Assembly (NCBI GenBank): GCA_903813345.2
Contig: CAIIXF020000002.1
Location: forward strand, 23,016,455 to 23,080,454
DNA: 64,000 bases
Origin: Owenia fusiformis
Taxonomy: Eukaryota; Annelida; Polychaeta; Sabellida; Oweniidae
Direction of reading: 5' to 3'
The notes under the pieces are model-generated. The model made no database searches, was not told the origin of the DNA, and saw nothing but the letters and a program-made list of their open reading frames with translations. Below, piece after piece: positions 1 through 10,467 of the stretch. The position numbers and the translations under genes were made by a program. The first letter of the stretch is position 1. Each line of letters opens with the position of its first letter.

Positions 1-335
1 TAATTGCTGCTGTTAACATGGCCAAGGGTTGACTCGTGATGTGGTGTAAAATTGAACTTTATTTTGACAAAACACTAACTTTTAAAATGACTGTAACTTT
101 TTCCCATTTGGGAGTTAAAGCATGATACTTGGCAAATCAATGTAACTTTGGGTAAGCTTTAAAATGATATATGACACATACTATGAGGACACTGGAATAT
201 GTCTACCTGGGGGGGGGGGGGCATACTTTCGGGACACCCTGTATATCCACAAATCACGTGCAATTTTTAATTCTTCATCATTTTATAGGAAAGCGTAATA
301 ATATTTTTTAAATCATGAAATACATTTCGTTGTAC
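1..335. other. Non-coding left edge, intron of copy 1
   Basis: No coding signal is visible. The stretch from about 240 to 335 aligns by eye with the intron 3' of the matching exon in the two complete copies (14810-14893 and 30890-30983), so this is intron sequence of the partial gene that runs off the left edge. A run of 13 G lies at 209-221. Confidence 0.6.
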
Positions 336-3300
336 CTAGTTTTCTGCTTTTGTGTGTAACATGTCATTGAACCCCTTGGGCCACATCTTGTAAATCCCAC
401 GCCCATGTATGATTGTTGCTGGTAATATGACTCACACTTGGTAAAAAAGTTAAAATAATATAGAATAAAATGTTTAATATACTGCTAAATAATAGAAAAT
501 CGTAGAGAATATTTTTTCCTGTATAATAGGCAGTTATTTCTTTTATTATAACGGAAAAAAATATAATACGTATTTTTAAGAATTATTTTTGCTTTAATAA
601 TATTATTCGTGTATTATTTAAAGGGAACAACATATAATGCCAAATAATATAGAATAATATTCCTGTCAGGAGCAAATAATATGTTGGCATTTGCAATCAA
701 AAACCTATTATACGCGGTTATTTTCGAGCCGTTAATCCCTAATTATTCAATTCCTATGAAATGAGTTTCATTCATACTGATAATTAATCTGTTTGTTAGG
801 GTTAATGGATTAATCTCTACGGCTGATGGCTCTTAATTCCACAAAAATAATTTGCAAAATAAGTTTTTACATACATATTTGATTGTATAATGTCCCTCAT
901 GTTATGATTAACATTGTGTTAAATTTTTGATTCAATCAATTAATTCATCATAAAGTTAATTTTAAATTTTTATTTAATTTGTTTTCCTCACATTTTTAAT
1001 CCATTGTTTCTCTGTCACATTAAGTTTATAGCAAACAACATTTAAATCGATCCCCTCTTACACAGGTACAAACAACCACCTGTATTCACTTTGCCAACCG
1101 GAAAAACAGTCATGACAGGGAAGTGCTCAATATTCAATAAACACATTACACATTTTATACAGACCCGTAGCTAAGGACCCCCATTCCCGTGGCCAACAAT
1201 TCTGTCAAAATCATGTAGTTGTTCACCATTCACATACATGTATTGACATTCCAGAGCAATACAATAAGTCAAACTTTAATCCCTTATTATTCAATTTCCA
1301 CGATTTGAGTTTTGTTCACACTGATAAATAATCTGTTTGTTTGAGTTAATGGATTAATTTCCACAGCTAATGGTTCTAATTTCAACTAAAAAATAAATTG
1401 CAAATTAAGTTTTTCGTATTTATTTGATTGTATAATGTCCCTTATGTTATGATTAACATTGTGTTAAAATTTGGATTTAATTGATTGACTCAACGGAAAG
1501 TTAATTTTTAATCAACGGGTTTCCTCACATTTTTACTCTATTGGGTTTCCTCACAATTTAACTCGACTGTTTTTCTGTCAAATTAAGTTTACAACAAACA
1601 ACACTTTATTAAAGCCCCTCTTACACAGACACAAACACCATTAATCACTTCACAAACAACACAAAACATTTATGACACGAAACTGCTATATATCAATACA
1701 TTACGAATTTGGTATAGGTCCATGGCCAGGGAGGGGGGGGGGGGCGTTTGGTTCAAGTAAATCCCCCCCCCCCCCCTTGCCAAAATTCTTTCAAAATCCT
1801 ACATTTTTTTTACCAATCTGAGCACTGTTACGTGATTTCGGGCCAAAATGATCAATTGTGACCCCTTGGTTTGTTTTGAAAATTGATCCCCTGGTCTAAA
1901 ACTTATTCAGAGCCTGTATTATATTGGATGTACATGTATTGCTCCGATTTCTTCTGGCAAATCGCTGATAATAAATAAGAAAGGTACATTAGGTTAACTG
2001 ATACAAGTGGTGTTAAGCCATGCTAAAACAAAATACGTGTATTCTCTCACATTTCACAATTTATGCGTTTTCTGTTATCCATATATCTGAGATATAAATT
2101 GGGGATATAAACAACAGATTAGTCCATGATGTAATACATTTGTTTCTACTACAATTGGACCATTTTAATTAAAGCTGGTTTTAATTAATTTTTTGTTTTC
2201 CATTTCCAAATGTATATTCGGTATGTTTAGCTGTTTGATAATGAAAATAAAGAAGCGGGCACATTTTACATTTATTCCTAATGTTTCATCTAACATAGCG
2301 ATGATCACGCTTTGAGCAAATTGGTGCATGGTAGAACAAACTGATGTAAATAACATGTTTACATACAGTGTCATGTATGTCAGAGCAATATGATAAGTAA
2401 AACTTTAATCCCCAATTATTCAATTTCTTTAATATGAGTTTTGTTAACACTGAAAGCTAATCCGTTTGTTAGAGGCGATGGATTAATTTCCTACAGCCAA
2501 CAGTTCTAAGTTCCACAAAAAATAATTTAAAAACCAAGTTTTTCATATTTATTTGATTGTATAATGTCCCTTATGTTATGATTAACATTGTGTTAAAAAT
2601 TGGATTAAATTGATTGACTCAACGGAAAGTTAATTTTTAATCAATGGGTTTCCTCACATTTTTACTCCATTGTTTCTCTACCATATAAAGTTAACAACAA
2701 ACAACATTTAAGGGCCCCTTTTACACAGGCACAAACAACCACCCGTATTCACTCTGCCAACCACAAAAATAGTCTTGACACAGAACTGCTCAAATTTTAG
2801 CTAAAAACATTACGCATTTTATACAGGCCCGCACCTAACGAGTAACGATCGCCTCCCCTTGGCCAAGAATTCTTTCAAAATCATGAAGATTTTCACCATT
2901 CACATACATGTACATGTATTGATGACAGAGCAATATAAGTAATACTTTAATCTCTAAATTTTTTCAATTTCTATGAAATGAGTTTTGTTCACTGATAACT
3001 AATCCGATTGTTAGAGTTAATCCGTTTGTTAGAGTGAATAGATTAATATCTAGAGCCGATTGTTTTATTTTCCACAAAAATAATAATTTGCAGATTAAGT
3101 TTTTCATATTTGTTTAATTGTATAAAATCCCTCTTTCTATGATTAACATTGTGTTAAAATTTGGATTGAATCGATTAACTCATTGGAAAGTTAATTATTT
3201 GATTTTTAATTGATGACTTTTTCACATTTTTACTCCATTGTTAAGATTAATTTAAAACAAGTTAAATTTCTTTCTTCTTAACATTTATTTGTAAATATTT

Positions 3301-5687
3301 TTCAAATAGAAATAGAACAGTCAAAATAAAATATGTGTGACATGTGTAAGTAATAGAGATGAGAAGGCCAGTAGAACGGTTAATCCTATTAACTGCTATG
3401 CTGTGCATTATTTGTTTTGTTTGGTTAAGTAATTAACCAGATGGATTGTATATCAAGTTGGACGAGAATAATCGCGTATAATATTTTTTAGAACCCAAAT
3501 AATACAATATAATTTGATATATTCTGCTTAGATTGGAAAATACTAGAAAATAATATTTTTTAGAATAGAAAAAAAGTCTAAATAGACTGCAATCATCAGT
3601 TTGGATTTATAAATATGACCAAATAATATTTTAGAAAGACAGAATAAATATAAATTGGCGCAAATAATTCTAAAAAAGAATATTATACCGGGAATAAAAC
3701 ATTCTGCTACATTTTCTTATTGAGATAATCAGATTTGGTAAATGTTTTTATGTACAAATAATATATTTTGACCTCACTTATTTCTAATTATATTATATTA
3801 ATCTCTATGTAATATAGTATATTATACTGATTATATTTTTTTCCTTCATAATATAATATAATAATTACAATACTGAATGGAAATACTGTATTATTACGCA
3901 TCTTTTGACACAAATATCCGAAAATAAAACATATTTTTATATATTATTTTATCGATTTCACCAAGTGTCAGATACATAATATGGGACTTGTCTGGGTGAA
4001 ACATCCACTTTGCAGCATTTGTTTTCTTCCTCTAGAAATATACATACACTTTCAAATTCAATGTGTCATATAAGTTCTGTCTGAATGTACATTTTTGTGA
4101 TGAATCTTTTACTCTTCTATATAGATAAGTATGATGTCATTAGTTTCATTAGAAGTTTCAGATGACTAGCTAAACTAGATGCACTTTCATGAGCGTTACA
4201 AAATATGCAATGAATGTCATCCAGCATTCCTTTGCAGGCACACCTAGATTCTGCACAAAAATGCTACCCATCTTTTGTAACATAACTTTGTAAAAACAGA
4301 TGACTCTTGATTGTACTTTCTGGGGAAGAAGATCCATTTAATGATCTTGATGATATCTCGTTATAACTAAAATTACTATAACTTATTTACAAAATTTTAT
4401 GACAATTGGTGGGTGACATTTTTGTGTTGAATAGTTTGCCTGCAAAGACGACAAACTTCTTGTGGAGTTGCTCCATGGAGCCTAGTGTCAATGCGCTAAA
4501 GAACAAGTCAGAATCCACGCAGAGAAAAAAGTTGGTCACCATTATGTGGGTGGGTGTTATTTTGTCTGTGTCACCCGGTATTACTAACGTGTACAATATC
4601 CTTTTAAGTTGTAGTAGCCTGGGCAACAAATTTTCTTGTTCTGGGGACAAGGCCGGGGATCCATTTTATAGGCCAATATCTGTCTGTATGCGGGCCCATT
4701 TCTGTAAAATTCATTCCAAATTAAAGCGTTTCTAAATATGAACAAAACAGGACAATGTGTATTCTTGTACAAATCTATGAAGTTTGGGAGGTTCCGTCAA
4801 TATTTAATGATCATTAGAAGTCAGTTCTTCCATTTATCAGTACACTTGGTAGAACATGTACACAGGACATGTCATACTTTTAAGTAAAGATAATATAGGT
4901 CAAAGTATTTGCCTTAAGTTCTCTTTCGAATTTCCCCTATCCTGTTTTTAAGCAACATTCGGACGTGTTTGTCATTGCTTTCAACTTACAGGCCACATTA
5001 ATTCCACAAAATGTGTCTTACCTGTATTGAGTGACCCTCTCGATACATCTTTCACTTCCTTTTGGTCCACATCTATGATATTGTATAACTTTTTTAGAAA
5101 CTGGTCGTTGCCCGGACACCTCGGTAGTGTAAAATGACACTTTCTTTGGAGTGTCGTCAACTGAACAACAAACATGTTTTCTGAAATTAGAAAAATCGAC
5201 AAAACTGGCGCAATGTGCATGTAAATAAATTAATTACCAGTACATGTACCTCTTACATTACGGTATAAATTAACTTCGAAAACTTGGTGTTATACATGTT
5301 TTTAAGTTAAATATTTATGAATCACATGGTCACCCCTGATGTGTATATTATTTTTCCAATTTTTAGATATTTATTGCTTTTTAAAACAACATATACATAT
5401 ATTACGATGCTGGATTAAGGGGGTCGAAATAGCTTGCTACGCCATCCTCTCTGGCCTGAAAAAAAACGATGGTTTAAATTCAAATGGAAATATTGCATAC
5501 TTGAACAAGGATAACGAATAACATCTCTGTCTTACATCTGGATTATTTGTTACACTGCGCACGTGCCATTCTTAGCTGATCGTACTTAATCAAAATAGAT
5601 GTTATTTTTGACATTAGAAATTAACTCCATTACCTCAGTATACTGCCAGGAGACAACGACTGCTAGGACCAAGAACAAACCATTCAT
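336..5687 (-). CDS. Secreted three-module Cys-rich (EMI-like) protein, copy 1; partial, exon 5 split by a transposon
   Basis: Exons on the minus strand: signal exon 5634-5687 (starts MNGLFLVLAVVVSW), 5406-5455, module 1 first half 5022-5180, module 1 second half 4589-4701, then the first half of module 2 as 3968-4031 plus 336-434. Splice phases (0, 2, 2, 1, 2) match the two complete copies exactly. Module 1 shows the paired cysteines VCC, then CGPKGSERC, then CPQNKKICCPGYY..KGYC. The remaining exons would lie left of the window. The module 2 exon is interrupted by a 3.53-kb insertion with a TCA duplication; removing it and one TCA restores a 160-nt exon, the length found in both intact copies. 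As it stands the three-module form is broken unless the insert is spliced out. A possible terminal exon at 4387-4481 could still give a one-module protein. The function is unknown; secretion is inferred from the hydrophobic N-terminus. Confidence 0.75.
435..3967. mobile_element. CACTA-like DNA transposon, non-autonomous
   Basis: The ends are imperfect inverted repeats: the left begins CACTTGGT and the right ends ACCAAGTG, and both continue with an AAAATAATATA block. The element is flanked by a 3-bp direct duplication TCA (432-434 and 3968-3970). Intact paralogous exons at 14894-15053 and 30984-31143 supply the empty site. CACT-starting ends with 3-bp target duplications are the pattern of the CACTA/EnSpm superfamily. 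No transposase frame is present, and most of the interior is diverged AT-rich tandem repeat, so the element is non-autonomous. The superfamily assignment is inference from the ends alone. Confidence 0.8.
731..3240. repeat. Four diverged ~550-bp repeat units inside the transposon
   Basis: A block that begins near TTAATCCCTAATTATTCAAT and runs through a shared TGTTATGATTAACATTGTGT segment recurs near 735, 1280, 2408 and 2948. Spacing is about 545, 1130 and 540 bases, consistent with roughly 550-bp units and one degraded or doubled unit. Units differ by many substitutions and small indels. No open frame is conserved among them. Confidence 0.65.
4157..4308 (+). pseudogene. Broken plus-strand copy of the alternative terminal exon
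   Basis: Read on the plus strand this matches the reading frame at 31547-31695 (shared peptide pieces KFQM, CTFMSV, TKYA/TKCA, FAG) but carries an in-frame stop shortly after KFQM. It lies in inverted orientation to the minus-strand exon at 4387-4481, so the two form an inverted pair. It is probably a relic of an inverted duplication of the module 1 3' end. Confidence 0.45.
4387..4481 (-). CDS. Possible alternative terminal exon (E1) of copy 1
   Basis: Downstream of the module 1 exons, an acceptor ACTAG precedes a phase-1 reading frame beginning with the residues SMEQLHKKF and ending at a stop at 4387 (30 residues). Its phase matches the module 1 donor (phase 1). The LxxLxKK-like helix start recalls the normal terminal exon (LELLEKLRK) and the linker exon (KELIEQVRR). 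Joined to the signal and module 1 exons it would give a secreted one-module protein. A related exon exists in copy 3 (31853-32112) but not in copy 2, so its use is uncertain. Confidence 0.4.
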
Positions 5688-5732
5688 GTTGTTGAATAGC
5701 TGCATGTAAACTCAGGAAACGTTACTCTCTAG

Positions 5733-5740
5733 TATATATA
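5733..5740 (-). promoter_or_regulatory. TATA box of copy 1
   Basis: TATATATA on the minus strand, about 46 bases upstream of the signal-exon ATG. TATA-like elements lie at the same distance in both complete copies (17153-17162 and 35158-35163), and a further block upstream (about 5806-5890) is also conserved between copies. Confidence 0.55.
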
Positions 5741-7030
5741 CCTTGGGTATCTTATATCAATCTAATCTTCAGATATATATATACAGATAATATCATTAGA
5801 CATACGTTGAGAAAGCAGACAACTGTGGAAAAAACATGAATTTTCCCAAACGAGTGAACTTGATGTTCCGATTGCAGAGGCGGGGCCTTGTGTTGCTGAA
5901 TTGGGCGACACAAAATTGATAAGGTGGGGCCAAGGTTAAATTAAAGGCATGCGTGTCGTTCTTTTTAAATTTTTTTTTCATTTTTACCCCATCATAATAT
6001 AATATGATTGAAAATTGATTAAAAATTGATAAGGGAATAATTAAGGTCACTTGTTCTCACAGGTAATATTGATCGGAATATTATGTCGTTGCATACTAAG
6101 ACTGATTGTTTTAGAGGTCAATGAACAAATGGATCATGTATAGGAAGACGAAGATACTATACTTCAAACTATGAGACTCTGACGACAAACAAATTATCTC
6201 AGACGTGGAAAAATCAAGGATTTACAGTTCAGAATTTTTCAAGAACTTTTTATAAACATGTTTTGGATTTAAAATGGAACAAATATCAAGGATATAATCT
6301 ATCTGTATTTTAAAACTTAAACTTTCTGGTTTACAACGGTTTTAAACTTGATAGTTTTTGTGAAAGGAGTAAAAATGAGACATCTTAACAGCTTCACATG
6401 ACCTCATCATCTATCATAAACAATCTCTACAGGAACAATTCCACAGACAAATGATCTAATGCTATCCAATGGGAAAACATTGAAATCTTTGGATTGATTA
6501 TGAAAAAACGAGGATTTTCGGTACATATAGCTCCACCCCCTTTCAAATCCCCCAAAAAATGCATAGATCACCCACTGAGAAAAAAAGATATGACTGATTT
6601 TTCCGCCATCTATCCGAATTTTAAACAATTTTCAATAAATTTCAAACTCAAGACCACCATCACAGAAAGTCAAATATTTGAAATGAAACGAATCATTCCG
6701 TTATTTACACAAAGGATAAACAAAATGAAATAAAAAACCTGTACATTTTCGCTGGCAATTGAACTGATAAATCTTGATTGCAATCAACCACCGTCTCAAT
6801 TTTAAATTTAGCTTTTTTGTCTTCACTAGCGCCCTCCACCATTTCACTTGCGCCCTATGTGGAGTTATCCCACACTTTCACCAAAAGACAGGAAACTAAG
6901 ACCAACCTTAAACAGAGGCAAAAAGAACGCAAATTTATGACCTACTTGTACGATAGAACAATTGCTTAGTCAGTTGCTGATAATCTCCCTTTGTAGGATC
7001 TATTTCAATTCCTTGAGACACCGCGTGCTA
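5741..7030. other. Upstream region of copy 1; no gene seen
   Basis: About 5806-5890 and 6060-6180 match 35222-35300 and 35970-36110 upstream of copy 3, so this is shared 5' flank of the gene family. The short frames here show no family resemblance and no splice-linked partners. From 6200 to 7030 I see no recognisable gene. Confidence 0.5.
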
Positions 7031-7035
7031 TAAGT

Positions 7036-8870
7036 CACGCCAGGTGATCGTACAAAATGGATGGAGGGGGTGGGATTAGGCGAATTCTGCAAGAAAACTC
7101 AACAAACTTGGAAGATTTATTTTTCAAGAGAAAATTTACCATTGAATTGCCAAATGAATAGGCGCAGTGCATGGCAAAATATGTTAGGTCATCTATTTAG
7201 GTCGTGTAGACCATTGTTGGCCGATTTATAGCAAAAAAAAACATCGACTTTTGCACGTTGGTGATGATGCGCCTTTTTTAATAGATCTCATATCTTTGAA
7301 GAGTATCACTTCAAAAAAATACTAGATGACCTTACATATTTTGCCATGCACTGTGCCTATTCATGTGGCAATTTTTAAGATATGAGATCTATTAAAAAAG
7401 GCGCATCATCACCAACGTGCAAAAGTCAATGTTTTTGCTATAAATCGGGCAACAATGGTCTACACGACCTGTAATAAATTGGGATAAGGGACGTTATTAT
7501 CACAATACAAATGACATTGCTCACTTTTTAAAGTTATTTTCCATGCGTTATACAAAAAAAATAATCGAAATAAATTAATATTGGATGGAGGGGGGGGGGA
7601 TCACGTGTATGTAAGACATGATAAGACATGCTACTTGAATTTATTCTTATGACTCCAAATTTTCCCATTTTTCATTCTCCAGAGATATAATATCCAGTTT
7701 CTTACTGGGGTACTGAGTTTAGATTTTTCAGATACGCAAGTTCTTGTGAATATGTTCCATCGTAAAGACATATTAATCCCCCCTCCATCCAATATTAATT
7801 TATTTCGATTATTTTTTGTATAACGCATGGAAACTAACTTTAAAAAGTGAGCAATGTCATTAGTACTGTGATAATAACGTCCCTTATACCTATTTAGGTC
7901 GTGTAGACCATTGTTGGCCGATTTATAGCAAAAAAAACATCGACTTTTGCACGTTGGTGATGATGCGCCTTTTTTAATAGATCTCATATCTTTGAAGAGT
8001 ATCACTTCAAAAAAATACTAGATGACCTTACATATTTTGCCATGCACTGTGCCTATTCATGTGGCAATTTTTAAGATATGAGATCTATTAAAAAAGGCGC
8101 ATCATCACCAACGTGCAAAAGTCAATGTTTTTGCTATAAATCGGGCAACAATGGTCTACACGACCTGTAATAAATTGGGATAAGGGACGTTATTATCACA
8201 ATACAAATGACATTGCTCACTTTTTAAAGTTATTTTCCATGCGTTATACAAAAAAAATAATCGAAATAAATTAATATTGGATGGAGGGGGGGGATCACGT
8301 GTATGTAAGACATGATAAGACATGCTACTTGAATTTATTCTTATGACTCCAAATTTTCCCATTTTTCATTCTCCAGAGATATAATATCCAGTTTCTTACT
8401 GGGGTACTGAGTTTAGTTTTTTCAGATACGCAAGTTCTTGTGAATATGTTCCATCGTAAAGACATATTAATCCCCCCTCCATCCAATATTAATTTATTTC
8501 GATTATTTTTTGTATAACGCATGGAAACTAACTTTAAAAAGTGAGCAATGTCATTAGTACTGTGATAATAACGTCCCTTATACCTATTTAGGTCGTGTAG
8601 ACCATTGTTGGCCGATTTATAGCAAAAAAAAACATCGACTTTTGCACGTTGGTGATGATGCGCCTTTTTTAATAGATCTCATATCTTTGAAGAGTATCAC
8701 TTCAAAAAAATACTAGATGACCTTACATATTTTGCCATGCACTGTGCCTATTCATGTGGCAATTCAGTTGTAACTTTTCTCTTGAAAAAATAAATCTTCC
8801 AAATTTGTTGAGTCATCTTGCAGAAATCGCCTAATCCCCCTCCATCCATTTTGTACGATCACCGGGCGTG
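7036..8870. mobile_element. Foldback DNA element with ~150-bp terminal inverted repeats
   Basis: The ends are inverted repeats: CACGCC, one variable base, then GGTGATCGTACAAAATGG and a further 130 or so matching bases at both ends. The element is flanked by a 5-bp duplication TAAGT (7031-7035 and 8871-8875). The interior is two and a quarter copies of a roughly 690-bp unit that is itself partly self-complementary. It encodes no transposase and is non-autonomous; its superfamily is not resolved. Confidence 0.75.
7195..8764. repeat. Tandem ~690-bp units, each containing a hairpin
   Basis: The block starting GGTCGTGTAGACCATTGTTG recurs at about 7200, 7897 and 8590. Within each unit the segment reading CATCGACTTTTGCACGTTGG is followed about 220 bases later by its near reverse complement, so each unit can fold back. 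The frames on the minus strand across this region are repeat translations and not genes. Confidence 0.7.
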
Positions 8871-8875
8871 TAAGT

Positions 8876-9240
8876 ACAGGCAGCTCAGGGCCTTTCTTAT
8901 AAAGGGATCAGGAGCTCGACATTAGAATATTTCATAAAGCTATAACGTAATTTTGATGAGCCTGTGACAAATGACATAATCCAACTATCAACAATTAAGC
9001 CTATCAGCAGCAATAATAGAAGGGATAAATACTATATAAATTCCCCCATTTGTACCCACAAATCTGAAAGATCGTGCTTCTTTTTTGTTGCATCGCTTTA
9101 TGTAACATTATTTTAGGCAAGGGAATGTTGATGTTCGGATCATTTTTGACCAACAAGGAACACAAGGTTTATCTCAAAAGATGAAAGAGAGGGAAGGAAG
9201 ATCGAACAGCGGAGGACTGATGCCGATAATCCGGGGACAC
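8876..9240. other. Non-coding spacer
   Basis: No open frame, known repeat end or splice-linked exon is recognisable here. Confidence 0.5.
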
Positions 9241-9264
9241 GCTAGTTCCAAGAGAAGAAAATTG

Positions 9265-10195
9265 GATGAAGTTCATACAAAATAAGACCAACCGCGGGGA
9301 AGTGATGGGTTTTCTTAGTCAGTACTTTCTGAACAATGTCTCCAAATCTATTTCCAATCAAAATCAGATTTTCATAAATGAGGGTGGATTCCAGGGGTAA
9401 ATTTTGGCAAAACCATGGTCGCCACTAAAGAGAGCATTACCGAGTACCAACTTCAAACTACAACTGAAGAAAGTGAACGTTTTCTTCAGCTCCATGTTAA
9501 GGACACAAAAGAATCAAACATAAAAGTTATTTCAATGATACTGACATTGGACAAATTGGTCTCGCCCCTAGACAAAAATACTCAATATAAAAATGTATTT
9601 CTACTCTAACAGAACTTGTTTGAACAACTATGAATGTCCAAAAGATGTTTTTAAGGCATGTTATAAGCAAGGTATGAACATTAAATATCAACATACCTAG
9701 TTTCATCCGGAAAGCATCTTCGAAGGTGCCTATTGAGATTAGTTACTTTGGACAGCTGGATGACATCCCGGGGATGACATTCTATCAGTTCGTGGCAGTG
9801 TTACGCTTTTCAGCTTTGATGATGATATTTTCTTACAGACTGTTCTGGGTAGCAGAATAGATTTTGATGTAGCCAGTGACGCCATTTATGAAATTTTCGT
9901 TATCGAATGTGCAAATACATTTTACAATATAAATATATTTTTCAAATAGGTACGTTTGAATGGTAATATTAAAATGTATTAAGAGTCATCTATTTTGTAA
10001 ATATGTAAATAATACTAACCCCTTTACTCTTCTGTAATATATGTTCTGTAATGTGATATACATGTATTAATTGTTTTGCTCTCCACTGATTAAACCGAGG
10101 AAATAAAGAAACAACATAATGCACAACCGGAAGAGTGCATACTGTGTTGGGATGTTGTAGTTTGCCCCTAATGATTGGATTTTTATTACTAGCTC
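9265..10195. repeat. 3' flank of copy 2, duplicated at 22480-23560
   Basis: This block, starting near AAGTTCATACAAAATAAGACC, recurs with substitutions and indels at 22480-23560, the 3' flank of copy 3. It therefore belongs to the duplicated gene unit. It carries a short frame at 9773-9949 that also stays open in the second copy. Confidence 0.65.
9773..9949 (+). other. Short duplicated open frame, unknown
   Basis: The 58-codon stretch includes VTLFSFD and FVIECANTFYNINI. The homologous stretch within 23101-23322 stays open despite about a dozen substitutions, several at first and second codon positions, so purifying selection is not evident. There is no start codon in this copy. It could be an exon of an unrecognised gene, a retroelement remnant or chance. 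Confidence 0.25.
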
Positions 10196-10422
10196 TAACC
10201 TTGAGTTCGTTATTGGTTATATAACAGAATGCAGTTACGTGAAATAGCGAGTTCTGATTGGTTAAAATTGGATACGCCTTTCCTAGTTTTGTTTGAATCT
10301 TGAATATTACACGCACTTAGAAATTATAAGATATTTTACCATAAAATATAAATTTTTCAATCTTTAATTAAAACTTCAACACATAAGTGATAAACATATA
10401 GTACATATCATGCAGTTTTGCT

Positions 10423-10428
10423 TTTATT
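10423..10428 (-). terminator. Polyadenylation signal of copy 2
   Basis: AATAAA on the minus strand about 40 bases beyond the stop codon at 10468. An equivalent hexamer lies at 26304-26309 after copy 3. Confidence 0.5.
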
Positions 10429-10467
10429 ACAGTGTACATATTCATTAGCTAAATTTTATAGGATAAT

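Noticed and set aside
4702-4731. Upstream acceptor extending the module 1 second-half exon by 30 nt in copy 1
   Set aside because: It keeps the frame, but the downstream TTTTACAG or ATTACAG acceptor is the one shared by all three copies and gives equal 113-nt exons.
7631-8522. Minus-strand frames of 124, 68 and 65 residues
   Set aside because: They are translations of the tandem foldback units and repeat with them.
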